Shown here: piece after piece, positions 51,931 to 63,272 of the stretch
Position numbering within the stretch: position 1 is the first letter of the stretch
How the letters are laid out: each line of letters opens with the position of its first letter
DNA from: Zoroaster sp. YZ-2022
Lineage: Eukaryota > Echinodermata > Asteroidea > Forcipulatida > Zoroasteridae
NCBI GenBank assembly: GCA_029582265.1
Contig: CM055820.1
Span: 16,078,485 to 16,142,484, forward strand
DNA length: 64,000 nt
Reading direction: 5' to 3'
The notes under the pieces: model-generated
Database searches by the model: none
The model's input: the letters and a program-made list of their open reading frames with translations, nothing else
Told to the model about the DNA's origin: nothing
Position numbers and translations under genes: made by a program

Positions 51931-54439
51931 ATGTTGTTGGGAGATTTTGAGCAAATGAATATGTGCACATCCAATGAGCTGTCGGCCATTTTGTCGTCTG
52001 CTAAAATACATGCAAGAGATATTGTGCACAAGTGGCGGTTGGATACAACATATAGCCTTGATTCTGTTTGTGTACGTGTAGGGGAGTGGAATTCTCCCGT
52101 ACTGTAAGCAGTAAATATAAACAAATAAAATCATGAAAGTTTCTTTTTTTGACTCAGAGACTGGGCCAGTCTAATACTGAGCCAGTACTAAAATGATCAA
52201 AAACAAACTGAACTACTGAGTGCAATTTTGGCCCCCTCTGTTACTTAATCTAATGTAAAGGAAAACATAACATCAAATCAAAACAAGGTAATTTAAGTCC
52301 ATCCTAGCTCAACCCAAGAAGACTATTATAAACAAACTCTAGCCAGTGTCCACTTATAAGCCTTCCAGAGTATTGAGTTAACTACTTTACCATATGGCCA
52401 AAGGAATGTCCACACAGCGACTTTGTCTTGGTGACCATGAGACAGGGGTGCCCACCTACAATCAACTTTTCCCTTCAAAATACACTAAGTTAAGGAAAGT
52501 CTGTGTAGGGGGGTGGAATTCTCCTGTACTTATACTTATTTTTGCTGGTGGATTTTATTTTCCCCTAAGTAAAATGGGAAGTTTCCCTGTCATTTATATA
52601 TAATTGTTTTCTTATCTCCTTATGTTATAAGAGTGGTTCCCCTAAGTGGCCCCCTGACTAAATTTGGTTTACTTTATAGTTTATTGTTTTAGTGTACCAG
52701 ACCATTCACCTGCGTGGTTCCCTGACTTAAGTTGGTTAATTTTAGTAAATGTACAGTATATTGTCCTGGCACTGACCTGGCCATGAGGTGGTCAGTGAGC
52801 AGTTAGGCAGCAGACAGAAAGCATGTGGTTTTACAGTTACGGACACTAGCTGCCTTATTTCCCCTTTGCTGCTCAATAATCTGGTGAGTTTTTCCTTTAA
52901 AATTGTCTTTAGTTATTTCTTTTATACAGATGTATAAATGACTCTTCATGAGATAATATGTATTACCTCAAGATGTTTAGATTACTGTATTTATTTTGTT
53001 TAGGGATCTTAAGACTTTTGTTTAAGTTTTGATCTTTATAGAATTAGGGCTAAAACCTTTCAGATATTGGAAATATAACCTCATTTTAAAAGGTGATTTG
53101 TACTTTCATTATAGAGTTTCGAAACCTAGAACTTTGTCACTGATGTTTTGTTAAGATTTATGAAGTTAAGTTTTGCCAAGAGAGTTTTTTGTGAAACATT
53201 TTCCATAAAGTATCTTCTTAATTGAAACTCTTCTACTGCATCGAAAACCTGGTTAGCCATAAAACTTTGGACTCATATATCTTTTTAAGGATCAATTTAT
53301 ATTTTGCATTTGTTTTCTATAATTTTTATGCTAGTAGACCTACATATGTGAGTTGTTTATCAAGATTAGCTCCACTAACCATGCCATGTGCATATACTGT
53401 AGCTTCCTTTGTCCTCAAGATAAGTAGGAGGATTTGCATATTTAATGAGCTCCATAGGGTTGTATGCACACAGGCAACTCATTGGGTTAACACTTGTGAT
53501 ATAGAGTTTCTTGAAAGTGTAATCTTATTTAAATTTGTAAGAGTTAGCCATCATAAGTCATTTTGTTATTTTTGTTTCTTCATATTTTGATTCATGTACT
53601 GTATCTTTAATCATTTTTGGTATCTTTCTTTGTATTTACAGGTTAATGTCTGAATGTGCTTAAAGTAATTCACTATTAGCGCTGTGTTGGTTTTAGTTTG
53701 GTTTTTTGGTTTGCATTTTAAGTTGTTTTTAGTTTAAACTTCAATTTGCATTTCATTTTCAGCTCGAATTTCAGGTTTGAATTTTCGATTTAAGTTGATT
53801 TTTCTAGTACTTTTTAATTTGGTTTTAATTGGTGATTTTAAAGTTTTTTCTTTCTTTAATTCAATTTGCTGAAATCTCTTTGGTCAAGTTGACTCGATTT
53901 ACTTTGGTTCGGCAGAACTAGTTTTTTTTTTATTATCGCACTTAAATAATACGGAGTCAAGAGTAAAGTGATTTTTCTTTTACTTGTTTACTAATTCGAG
54001 GAATCATAATAAATTCACAGTTCAGTTTTTTTAAGAAAGAAATATTATTTACTTGTCCCAATTTATTTAAGGAAAATTCGCGACCCTATCATTAGATCCA
54101 TGTTCCTCTCTCGCTGTAGCTATCCCCGTTGTCGTTGTTACCCTGGTGAACCATTTTTCCAGGTTACATACGCATGAGAAGTAGTAGTAGAGGTAGTAAT
54201 TGATGAAATTGTGAATGTGGAAATGACAGTGACAAAGTAAAATTATTTGGATTAATTTGGAAACGGAAGTAGTAGTTTTTGGTATAATCATATCAACGAT
54301 AATATTAATCCAGTAAAGATTCACAACCCTATAATTAACTGTAATTAATTATGGACCCTCAAGCTTGAGAATATTAATGATATTTGTTGATGGTTTATTA
54401 AGGAATATCGTCCATGTACGTAATTCGCCGCACTCGTGA
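51931..54439. other. No gene supported
   Basis: GTAGGGGAGTGGAATTCTCC (52078-52097) is repeated as GTAGGGGGGTGGAATTCTCC at 52505-52524, hinting at a degenerate duplication. A strong CTG|GTGAGT donor at 52880-52887 has no partner exon that I could find. T-rich sequence from 53600 onward. Confidence 0.35.
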
Positions 54440-54733
54440 ATTTTTTTATTTATTTTATTACATTTTACACTGGCAATCGGATTACATCAATTAAATATAA
54501 AACCAAACCCTAATAAACTACAAATACACAAAAATTCATTTTAAACAAAGCCAGTGAATGGTAAGATAGAACAGGTGACCAGCACCTCTACAAGGCCATC
54601 CTACCACAAGAAACCCACTAAACATTATACCTCTTTACACCACCACCCCCCTCCCCGCCCCGTTACACCACTGGAGGGCCGCTGAAGCAAGTTAGGACGG
54701 AAAAGAACGAAAAAGACAACATTAAGCAACAAA

Positions 54734-56431
54734 TTAAATACGCCGACAGAGAGAGCAATGGCAAAAGGACATCCATGTGCAAATATTATCTACCGAAAAA
54801 CTGGAAGAAAATTTTGTTCTGTAAAACTGAGATATTTGAGATTTAAACGACGAAAGTGAAGTGGCAGATCTTGCTGCCAAAGGAAGTTGATTCCAGATTG
54901 GAACAATCCGCTGAAAATAAAAATATTTATGTGATTCAGTTTTATACCTAGGAACAGTTAACATACATGTATAAGGATCAGAAGAAAGTCTAGTGGTAGG
55001 ACGGCCTTGAGTTACATTAAAACTAACATAACGATCAATATTAAAATGTGTAATTTTACAATTAAAAAAATATATAAGATCACCAATTTCTCTTCTAAAA
55101 GACAACGGTAAAATGTCAAGACTATCCAATCGTGACTTATAGTCTTCCTCAGGATAATGCAGGATAAATTTTGTAGCCCGTCTTTGAACACCTTCAATTA
55201 ATCTAATGTTACGTTTTGATGTTCCACTCCACACAGAACTACAATATTCAAGGTTACTTCTAATCAAAGAAGAATAAAGTGTTTTTGAAACTCGAACAGG
55301 AGCTTCATAGCCAATAGTACGTTTAATCAACCCCATCATCTTATTACATTTGCCAACAATTTTATTAACGTGATCATTCCAAACAAAACCCGAGGAAATC
55401 TCCACACCGAGATCCCGAACAGAATCAACCCGTTCGAGAAAAATGTTGTTTAATTTGTAATCAAAATTTACCAATTTTTTACGCCTAGATATGGAAATAA
55501 TTTGGCACTTAGAAATATTAAAATGCAAATCCCACTTAACACTCCAAGAATACAAGGAATCAATATCCTTCTGTAATAATTTACAATCAGATATATTCTT
55601 AATGGACTTAAAGCACTTGGAATCGTCGGCAAACAGTGCCACTGTAGAATTTTGGACAGTGCTGGGCATGTCGTTAATATACAGAAGAAACAATAACGGA
55701 CCCAATACGGAACCCTGTGGCACACCTGACACAACCGGCAGCCAATCAGAGTTGCATCCCTCGACAACCACCCTTTGTTGACGATTATTCAAGTAAGACT
55801 TAAACCAACCGAGTAAATCCGAATGAATACCAAAAGACTGTAATTTGTGAAGGATTAATTCATGAGAAACACTATCAAAAGCTTTGGAAAAATCAAGATA
55901 AATCACATCAACTTGTCCAGCACTGTCCAAAACACAACTGACTTCTTGCAATACTGTTAAGAGTTGTGAAACCGTTGAGCGACCTTTAACAAACCCATGT
56001 TGGAGGTTGTATATATCATCCCGAACAACTGGAAAAATAACATTAAAAACAACCCTTTCCATAACCTTGGCACATACACTAAGTAAAGACACTGGCCTAT
56101 AATTTTCAACTTTATCTTTGTCTGATTTTTTAAAAACTGGAACAACATTTGCTCTTATCCAATCACTGGGTAATACTTGAGTTCTAAGAGACAAGTTAAA
56201 AATATGACACAAAGGAGAAATAATCTGTTGAGCACATTCTTTTAAAACTCGAGGGGATAACCCGTCAGGACCCACTGCTTTAGTTATGTCTAAATGATTA
56301 AGGATGTCTAAAATTTCACTCTCATTAACAGATATTGACCCCAATTCAGCATGTTTATAAACAGGAATATCGGGTAAGAAATCATAATCCTTTGGTTGGG
56401 TCAAAACGGAGTAAAAATAATTATTAAACAA
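54734..56431 (-). CDS. LINE reverse transcriptase domain (565-codon open frame)
   Basis: All core RT motifs are present: NYRPVSLLSVCAKVMERVV (110-128), HGFVKGRST (145-153), LDFSKAFDSVSH (179-190), GVPQGSVLGPLLF (236-248) and the catalytic FADD (267-270). The C-terminal region has the usual LEYCSSVWSGTSK and RRATKF and ends with VPIWNQLPLAARSATSLSSF. In the living element it would continue from the upstream endonuclease frame; here the junction is broken, so the first Met is only the start of the open frame. Copies DNA from its own RNA at the nicked target. Confidence 0.9.
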   Translation of the reverse strand: MFNNYFYSVLTQPKDYDFLPDIPVYKHAELGSISVNESEILDILNHLDITKAVGPDGLSPRVLKECAQQIISPLCHIFNLSLRTQVLPSDWIRANVVPVFKKSDKDKVENYRPVSLLSVCAKVMERVVFNVIFPVVRDDIYNLQHGFVKGRSTVSQLLTVLQEVSCVLDSAGQVDVIYLDFSKAFDSVSHELILHKLQSFGIHSDLLGWFKSYLNNRQQRVVVEGCNSDWLPVVSGVPQGSVLGPLLFLLYINDMPSTVQNSTVALFADDSKCFKSIKNISDCKLLQKDIDSLYSWSVKWDLHFNISKCQIISISRRKKLVNFDYKLNNIFLERVDSVRDLGVEISSGFVWNDHVNKIVGKCNKMMGLIKRTIGYEAPVRVSKTLYSSLIRSNLEYCSSVWSGTSKRNIRLIEGVQRRATKFILHYPEEDYKSRLDSLDILPLSFRREIGDLIYFFNCKITHFNIDRYVSFNVTQGRPTTRLSSDPYTCMLTVPRYKTESHKYFYFQRIVPIWNQLPLAARSATSLSSFKSQISQFYRTKFSSSFSVDNICTWMSFCHCSLCRRI

Positions 56432-56689
56432 AGTAGCTTTATCTTTAGCATTAGTAGCAGTTTGACCAATACCACTTTTTACCGTGTTGGGTAATGATTT
56501 AGTTTTAGTTTTTTGCCTAAAAAATTACCAAAATCTCTTAGGGTTATCCACAAGAGTTGACCCAAGATTATTCAAATACTGCTTATACTTATAAGACAAA
56601 AGATTCTTAAAACTGTTACGCAACTTTCGAAAAGCTGTCCAATGTTGAGTTAAATTAGATTTTTTAGCCTTCCTCCAGGCTGATTTTTT

Positions 56690-57745
56690 TTAATTTTGAG
56701 CATGTCGGACTTCTGCATCTATCCACCCAGGTGCTGTGGGATCCTTAATTTTTATTTTAGGAACAAATCTATCCAATACACTCAGAAATATATCAACAAA
56801 ATTAGACCAGGCTACATTCACATCATCAGCATCATAAATAGTATGAAAATCAGTACTAGAGAGAACGGATCTGACAACCTCAAAATTTGCACACTTAAAG
56901 TTATAAACAAAACGAGGAGCACTTTTGATTTTTCTAACGCTAGTATTAATATCAAATTCAAGCAGCCTATGGTCAGTGAGGAAACCCTCATGAGAAATAC
57001 ACATGTTAGTAATACTATCAGGAAATGAGGTAAAAACCAAATCCAAAATATTATTACAGTTGTCTCTAGATGAGAAGTGATTCAGTTGAGTAAGAAAAAA
57101 ATTATTAAATGTATCGCAAAAATCCTGCTCAGCATTTGATATATTAATCAAAACAGAGTCATGGCAACCGTTGACCTTTGGCAGGTTAAAATCACCTAGA
57201 ACAATAACATGATCATAATAAGTTGATATTTTTATAAGAGCAGAATTAATGTTCGTGACGAAAGTTCCAATATCACCATCTGGAGGTCTATAACACAGGA
57301 GAACTGCAATCTTATGGATCCTGTCCGGTCTAATATCAACTATTAGAATTTCATCATCCGGTTCCAAGTCGGCTTGACGTGTGGATAAAAGTGAGTCCTT
57401 GATGACACACAATAAACCCCCTCCTCTGGTCTTGTTAGATCGATCCTTACGGTGCTGTGTATACCCAGGCACAGACAACTCAGCATCTCCCACAGATGAA
57501 TTTAGCCACGTTTCAGTAACACAGACACAGTCATGAGTACCATTAGACAGGATAATGTAGCTTCAAAGTCTCTCAGCTTACTCATCCTGGATCTCCGTAT
57601 TGCTTTTAGGCTGCGAGCATTCATATACAAAAAATTAAACCCTTCATGTTCAGTTGTTGATATGTTTCGAGGGCCTGGACATGGATGTATATCTCCACAC
57701 ACTAAAAGTGCCAAAAAAAGTAGTAGACTATGTTTATTTACATCT
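56690..57745 (-). pseudogene. LINE APE endonuclease domain, frameshifted
   Basis: Two frames share the domain. 57502-58035 carries GDIHPCPGP and FLYMNARSL; 56690-57560 carries VTETWL, VLGDFNLPKV and LTDHRLLEF. Catalytic-type N, E, D and H residues are visible. A one-base shift near 57550 breaks it. Confidence 0.8.
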
Positions 57746-58159
57746 GGTGAATAGTTCAGCTTCTTAGTCTTACGCAAAGACATCCTTAACTCCCTCCTTG
57801 ATCTTTTCTCAACATGAATAATAAAATGCGACAAAACTTCATGTCCCATCGGTAGTGAAAATATTCCATTAGGCCTAACAGCAGACATACTGGAGGCGGG
57901 AGATATAATGGTATTATTGATGGGCGATAAAAAATAAATACCGTCAAATTCAATGTCGTTGAAACCACACACACTTACATTTGGCTTAGCATTTCTCGGA
58001 AAACTTACAAAACTATGGCGTATTACTGGTTGCATAAACTTATATCTAATTCATACTTGTTACAAAAATAAAAATCACAGTATGATTTACTGGAAAGTTA
58101 GTGCTTGTGAAAGTGGAAAAAGTTGTTTAACCACTGATTTTACTAGATACAAATAGTAA

Positions 58160-58345
58160 GGGATGTACATGACCCCAATTTATTTTTCACGAACTTCTGT
58201 AATTTTATTTTTCTGTGCCGTCAACGAGCTTATTGTCTGTGGAAACCAAAAGATCTGAATGCTTTGCATCTGCAATGATTTTTTAAAGAAATACTGATCC
58301 TCAAAATGGACACATTATTCCTTATAGAAGAAGTGAACGAAGACT
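58160..58345. repeat. Dispersed repeat, partner at 26685-26885
   Basis: Same order of shared words (GCCGTCAACGAGCT, CTGATCCTCAAAATGGACAC), with small insertions. Confidence 0.7.
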
Positions 58346-59776
58346 ACTTATACCCGGAGCGAAACTGTTTCTCATGCGCAATAGATAATCTATTTATACA
58401 AGTGATAACCTTTGGATTTTTATTTTATTTTTGTCTCTGCCTTAAGAAAGGTTTCCTATCTCAATAGATTTTTTTAATTAAACCAACAAAGTGGAAGCAA
58501 AAGCTGAGATCGTGTCCTGTATTTATACATAGAAAGTAAAATAAAGTAGCTTACCTGTATCAACAGAGCACGTGGTAGAGGATGTAAGAAGAATATGTTA
58601 GGAACGTACATTAGGGAAAGTCATCACGTTCCTAAGGAAAACTACGCAAAGTGCGAAATCGGGCACTTTCGAGAATAGGTTCTTTTCACATCTAGGTCTT
58701 GTTCGCTTCTGAGGAGACAGTAGCGGAACAAGATATAAAACCATGCTGGTCACGCACGCACTCAGACATGCGGGATTTGACAATTTGATTGGTCTAAATT
58801 TTAAAACAATGTCGAAATTTCGCCTTCAGAGGAGTTGGGACCAATCAGCAAAATATTAGTGGACAACACTCTTGAAGAAAGCGTGGACACTAGAGATTGA
58901 CCAATCTGGAGAGGTGTTTACGCCACGTTGGCCGGCGTGGTCAAAAATCCCATCACTAAAACAAAGGGACTACTGAGCTTGCAAAATTGCATAATGTCCT
59001 TGGGGTAGTTCCGAACACGACAAAAGTGTCGTAGTCAGCAGATAACATCGTGGGAACAACAGTTGAACCCTTCCTCCACGAGTTGGTTTAGAAACATTGT
59101 AACAAAAACGTGAGGGGTAAAATACAGCCTCGGGCGATTCACACAAAGGCAAAAAGCATGGTACATGTATGAAACACCAAATCACAGGATTCAGACTATT
59201 TTTGACATTAGCCTGATTCTGATTCTATTAGACTTGCATATGCAGGAAAGCCAACATGACCGCCACAGCAACAAGAGTCCGAAAAGTTATATCTATAGTA
59301 GAAAAAGATACATGTATTAATATATTTTTAAATTACAGACATATAAAAACATTGAAATAACCTTTCAAAAATGATTTGCCACAATTTTGTTTAAATGTAC
59401 CGAGAAAAATGCTGTGTATGGCGTGTATTTCATTAATCATTACTAGAAAAACAATGATAACAAGATATTTTGTTCTTGTTTCCATAGCAGCCATTATATG
59501 CCTACTTTTATATTGATTAAAAACCATACAAAGTGCCTTGAGTTATTTACTCAGAGGTGTTCAGTATGTATTTAATTATTTATATCATAATATGCTATTC
59601 CAAAAAATATTTAAACAAATCAGAAATTGTGGGAAAAAATAATAATTTGCAACCAAAAATTCCAGCGGTTGAAATCCGCGACGTAACTGTTTTAGTTGTG
59701 ACCAGTGGCGGCAGCAAACATTTTGCCTGTTTTTATGACGTACTTCTTTTACGGCGGTAGCTAGAAGCACTGATCT
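58346..59776. other. No gene supported
   Basis: Contains CTTGTTTCCATAGCAGCCAT (59475-59494), shared with 27640, and an inverted TGATCTCTATA / TATAGAGATCA near 59771-59803. No splice-consistent gene. Confidence 0.35.
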
Positions 59777-60160
59777 CTATAGTATAGTTAGTATAGAGAT
59801 CAATGGCTGGAGAAGCCGTAACAACGGTCTGGCTGCCGCCGCCGCCGCGTTGTTTTCGTCCATTTCGGGCTCAAATTTACACGATTCAATGTCCCTTATT
59901 TCGCCAACTTTGGCATCAGTATAATCTCCATCAAATGACGATGATGAACAACACAATTGGTCAGTACTACTTTTGGAAACTTCTTCAAAAACACTTTCGG
60001 AAGTCGTAGTTGGTAAACTTATTTTTGCAGCTGTACGCGATGTAATATTTACCATTTTGTAATGGTCTTTGCAATAAGTAAAGGAATGGCTGTTGCAAAA
60101 AACAAGCAACAAGAGCATAGATAGTATCAATGCAGACAAGGTAGTTACTTCCCGTTGCAA
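59777..60160 (-). CDS. 127-codon ORF with acidic IRDIESCKFEPE segment
   Basis: Unrecognised with certainty. A hydrophobic N terminus (residues 8-25) is likely chance, because the repeat at 60085-60215 overlaps it. From about residue 35 it is Ser/Thr/Asp-rich with DAKVGEIRDIESCKFEPEMD, then seven alanines (with one N in the run). Similar V-x-P-Y-x-F-E-P-E segments start P2X7-C-terminus-like proteins that are common in invertebrate genomes. The better start may be an internal Met (MVNITSRTAAK). No zinc-binding domain follows, so at most a 5' fragment. Confidence 0.3.
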   Translation of the reverse strand: MQREVTTLSALILSMLLLLVFCNSHSFTYCKDHYKMVNITSRTAAKISLPTTTSESVFEEVSKSSTDQLCCSSSSFDGDYTDAKVGEIRDIESCKFEPEMDENNAAAAAARPLLRLLQPLISILTIL

Positions 60161-60215
60161 CCCTAGCAGAGTCTTGAGAAGGGTTGTGCTTCGAAACGTA
60201 AGACAACTAATGAAC
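60085..60215. repeat. Dispersed repeat with GAAACGTAAGAC motif
   Basis: GGCTGTTGCAAAAAAC, GCAGAGTCTTGAGAAGGGTT and TTCGAAACGTAAGAC are shared in part with 27630-27830 and with foldback tails. Confidence 0.55.
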
Positions 60216-60372
60216 TACCATTTCTGAAAATACTTAGTCTACTCTAACTGCAAAATCAAACAATAAAATAATCAACCAAAACGTGCCTCAATTATCGGCT
60301 ACACACGTGTATTGATGGGCGCTTCTTGTATGGATGCGAGTTCTCTTCCTAGAGGATAATACGTGAAGCCAT

Positions 60373-61664
60373 CTAAACCATTCCTCCATGTCTAAACCAA
60401 GCTCTTGAATATATTGTTGCCCATAATAGGGTTTTGCATTCTTCCCCTCCCCTCATAAAGTTAGAAATGTTTTAGCACCCCTATTTTTTGATTAGACTAG
60501 TCCAACCTTGCCAACAATTCAACAGACCTAGTATCTCAGGGATGTTTGTGCCTATGTGAGTATTCTTGAATAAGGCTCACATGTGAACACAACATTGATG
60601 GAAGTGTACGTCTTTGTTTTCATTTATCAGGTATGTTTAATTTTCATTATTCTTTATCAGTTAATAGTGAACTTCATCTTTATAAATAAATTAGTAGTTT
60701 TACTCTGTGTACATTTAAATATGCTGAAGATTACTTTTAGAAAGCTATGGAAGTTTAGATTATAATTCCTAGGAAATAAAACCAGCTTCTTTATTAATTT
60801 CAACCAAAGACTTCATTATAAATATTTACACTTTCCCTGCTATTCTTTATAAATATGAACAGTTCCCTGCTCATTGGCGGATCTGGGGGGGGGGGGCTAA
60901 GGGGCTGTAGCCCCCCCTAAAATCGTATTTTTTTTTTTTTTTTTAAATGGAGAGAGAGAGAGAGAGAGAGGGAGGGGAGGGGAGAACGCACTCCCATTCC
61001 CACAGTGTGCGGGATAAACATAAGGAGGTGACCTACCTAGTACTGTACTAACCGTTGCGCATAGGAAGTGGTGGCACCCTTTGTAGTACTGAAAAATAAT
61101 TGTTTTTGATTTTCAGCCCCCATAAAAAATGTTCTGGATCCGCCCATGCATGCTGCTGTTCATGATAATTGTTTAGAATTAGTTGCATTATTGTAGGAAT
61201 AGAAGATACATTCATGAGTTTATTGTTAGTTTATAGAGAAAGTTTAAAAGTTGTCTAAAGAGTGAGAACAGGAAAACCAATCATATAAAAATACTTAAAT
61301 ATTCTGTTTTAAGTGAAGCAACTTTAACTTTTACATGTACAGTGTACATGTGTACATATACTCTATACACTGTGTGTACGTAATAAGGGTTGCACCTTTA
61401 ATTACTTGTAGAAAAGTTCCATTGACCACTTTTACGACCACATCCAGATGGTTTTGCCATAAACCAAGTAGCTAATGGGCTATTATGGTCCAGCCAGGCT
61501 AGAGGGTAGAGACCCAGTGGACACTAGTGATTACATGACCTTAACTCAGGGACACACACTGCTAGGTATGCTGAGTGTAGTAAATGACTATATTGTTTTA
61601 TGCAGTTGCCCAGTGAAATCAGAATTGGACTATTATCGATATAGTGTTGATATTTCCATGGAAT
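60373..61664. repeat. 1.25-kb duplicated segment, copy 2
   Basis: Collinear with 29811-31078. Terminated abruptly by the Ty3-type LTR at 61665, while copy 1 continues, giving the pre-insertion sequence. Confidence 0.9.
60872..61148. mobile_element. GGCGGATC-type MITE, copy 2
   Basis: CATTGGCGGATCTGGG left end, CTGGATCCGCCCATG right end, G12 run, CTGTAGCCCCCCCT and a GA microsatellite inside. Confidence 0.65.
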
Positions 61665-62907
61665 TGTTACGAATCTTACCCTTTGATTTTGATAAATATT
61701 AGCACCCCTTATAGTTCACTTCTTCCCCTTCCAATATTTTGCCTACGATGCAATTTCAAGCAGTCTAAGTCCCAGGGTTGTTTCCCCGGACCCTCGATTG
61801 TCCGCTATGAATATGCAATCCATACAAGGACGCTACTTTTGCTCATGCATAATGCAACACCAGCGAGAGCCCTGTGTGCGTGCCACACCCTCCCGCCACG
61901 TGGCTTGGAGCCGTCCTTTGGACTTAGTCTATTTTCCGAATACTTTCCTCGGAGTCCACCCCTTCACACCGAACACGGTTCGTGGGTGAACCACGGCCAA
62001 ACAGTCACCGTGACTGTCCCGCTCAGTCATTAGCCGTGGCCCGCGTGTAGTGCTCCCTACCCAAGCACAGCCGCTGTTCCCCTCATGCACTAATAGTTTA
62101 GCATCCAAGCAAATAGCTTAAGCACCCCAGTAAGCATTTTCCCTTTGAACACGCCCTCCTTTCTAAGTTGTCGATCACTTCACTTTCGTCAAATACCTTA
62201 CCTTATATGGAACAAGGACCTGTTGTATACCCTGATTTTGCACACGTTTCTACCCTTAGACGCGGAAGCCAAGCTTCTCATTGGCTAAGACGCTAAAGTA
62301 GGCTTATGTTTTATTCATTCCTAGGCCCCAGATTTCTATATAATCCCCCAGATTTCCTGATCTCAGCGAGAAGTGCGGTTCCGAATGAAATCTATGCGAC
62401 TCGATCCGATCCATGACAGTGCGATATACCGAACTATTACAGTGCAGTGCCTCGTTCGTTAAACCAATGGTGCAGGGCGTCGATATGGCCATTGGTCCAC
62501 CTACCTGTAGCTATGCGGTCTGATACACACTCTGGCCCCGTCCAGACACCCCGTGTAGTCAAGCCCCGGTGGTCCCCGTCGTAGAGACCGACCAGCCGCC
62601 CGTCTCTCGGTATAGCAGTGCCCGTCCCGTATGCCGAGTGACAAGCCGCATGAACGAACGATGGTCCCCACTGACTGTACCCAATAGTTGGTATTCGTAC
62701 ACCCAATTCGGAACTTAGCACAAGTATATAAGTTTAACTATTGACATGTACCTATACGCTACCACTCCTGTCATACATGTTACTAGTGCCTGTTATTATT
62801 GTTAAATAGTGATGTTAATAATAAACCAACCCCATTGATTGAGATTGTCACAACAAAGTTTGTGTCCGACTATTATTTGTTGACCCACGAAAGTGGGGAA
62901 TGCAACA
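61665..62907 (+). mobile_element. 5' LTR of a Ty3-type retrotransposon (1243 bp)
   Basis: Begins TGTTACGAATC and ends GGAATGCAACA (TG...CA with TGTT/AACA inverted ends). Contains a TATA box TATATAAG (62725-62732) and AATAAA (62820-62825), as expected for U3 and R. A primer-binding-like region follows directly and gag lies downstream. Inserted into duplicated segment copy 2. The 3' LTR is beyond the window, so the LTR call rests on ends and context. Confidence 0.78.
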
Positions 62908-62908
62908 C

Positions 62909-62927
62909 TGGTGGCTAGCGGTGGGAT
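62909..62927 (+). other. Primer-binding site candidate
   Basis: TGGTGGCTAGCGGTGGGAT lies one base after the LTR end. The TGGTG...GGGAT pattern is usual for Ty3-type elements primed by a tRNA 3' end. The exact tRNA is not assigned. Confidence 0.5.
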
Positions 62928-63272
62928 ACAAACTTTAACACTCTATCGATATGAGAACTTTTATGAACACTTATAGTTATATTTAAACCCTGGCACGACC
63001 ATAATGCCAGTGTTAGCCAGTCTGTTAGAATAAGCACCACCGCCTTCACTGCACGTATCAATGAACAATAGTCTATGACCTTCTAGTCTCCATTTCCAGT
63101 AAAGTGTACCCAAAAACAACATGCCTAAAAAGTTTTTCGTAAATCCTGTAGGCTAAGTGCCTCAGCAGAAGCCGGCGACCTCGAAACGTCATTTGCGTCT
63201 GTGTCACCTAGGCAGTGACGAGACCCAGCTGGAGACCTCAGAGAACAGCTAAAGCAGGCAGAGAAACGTGCA

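Larger units (their letters stand above)
54440..58060 (-). mobile_element. APE-type LINE (Jockey/CR1-like), nearly full length
   Basis: The 5' part is near 58035 with the motif GDIHPCPGP. The endonuclease lies at 56690-57740 (YMNARSL, VTETWL, GDFNLPKV, LTDHRLLEF), and the reverse transcriptase at 54734-56431. A 3' UTR ends in AATAAAATAAATAAAAAAA near 54445. It is dead because of a frameshift near 57550, breaks around 56690 and 56520, and stops between endonuclease and RT. About 3.6 kb long. Confidence 0.88.

Noticed and set aside
62437..62721. 94-codon minus-strand frame in the LTR
   Set aside because: Located in U3 of the LTR with no recognisable motif, and compositionally like the surrounding LTR.
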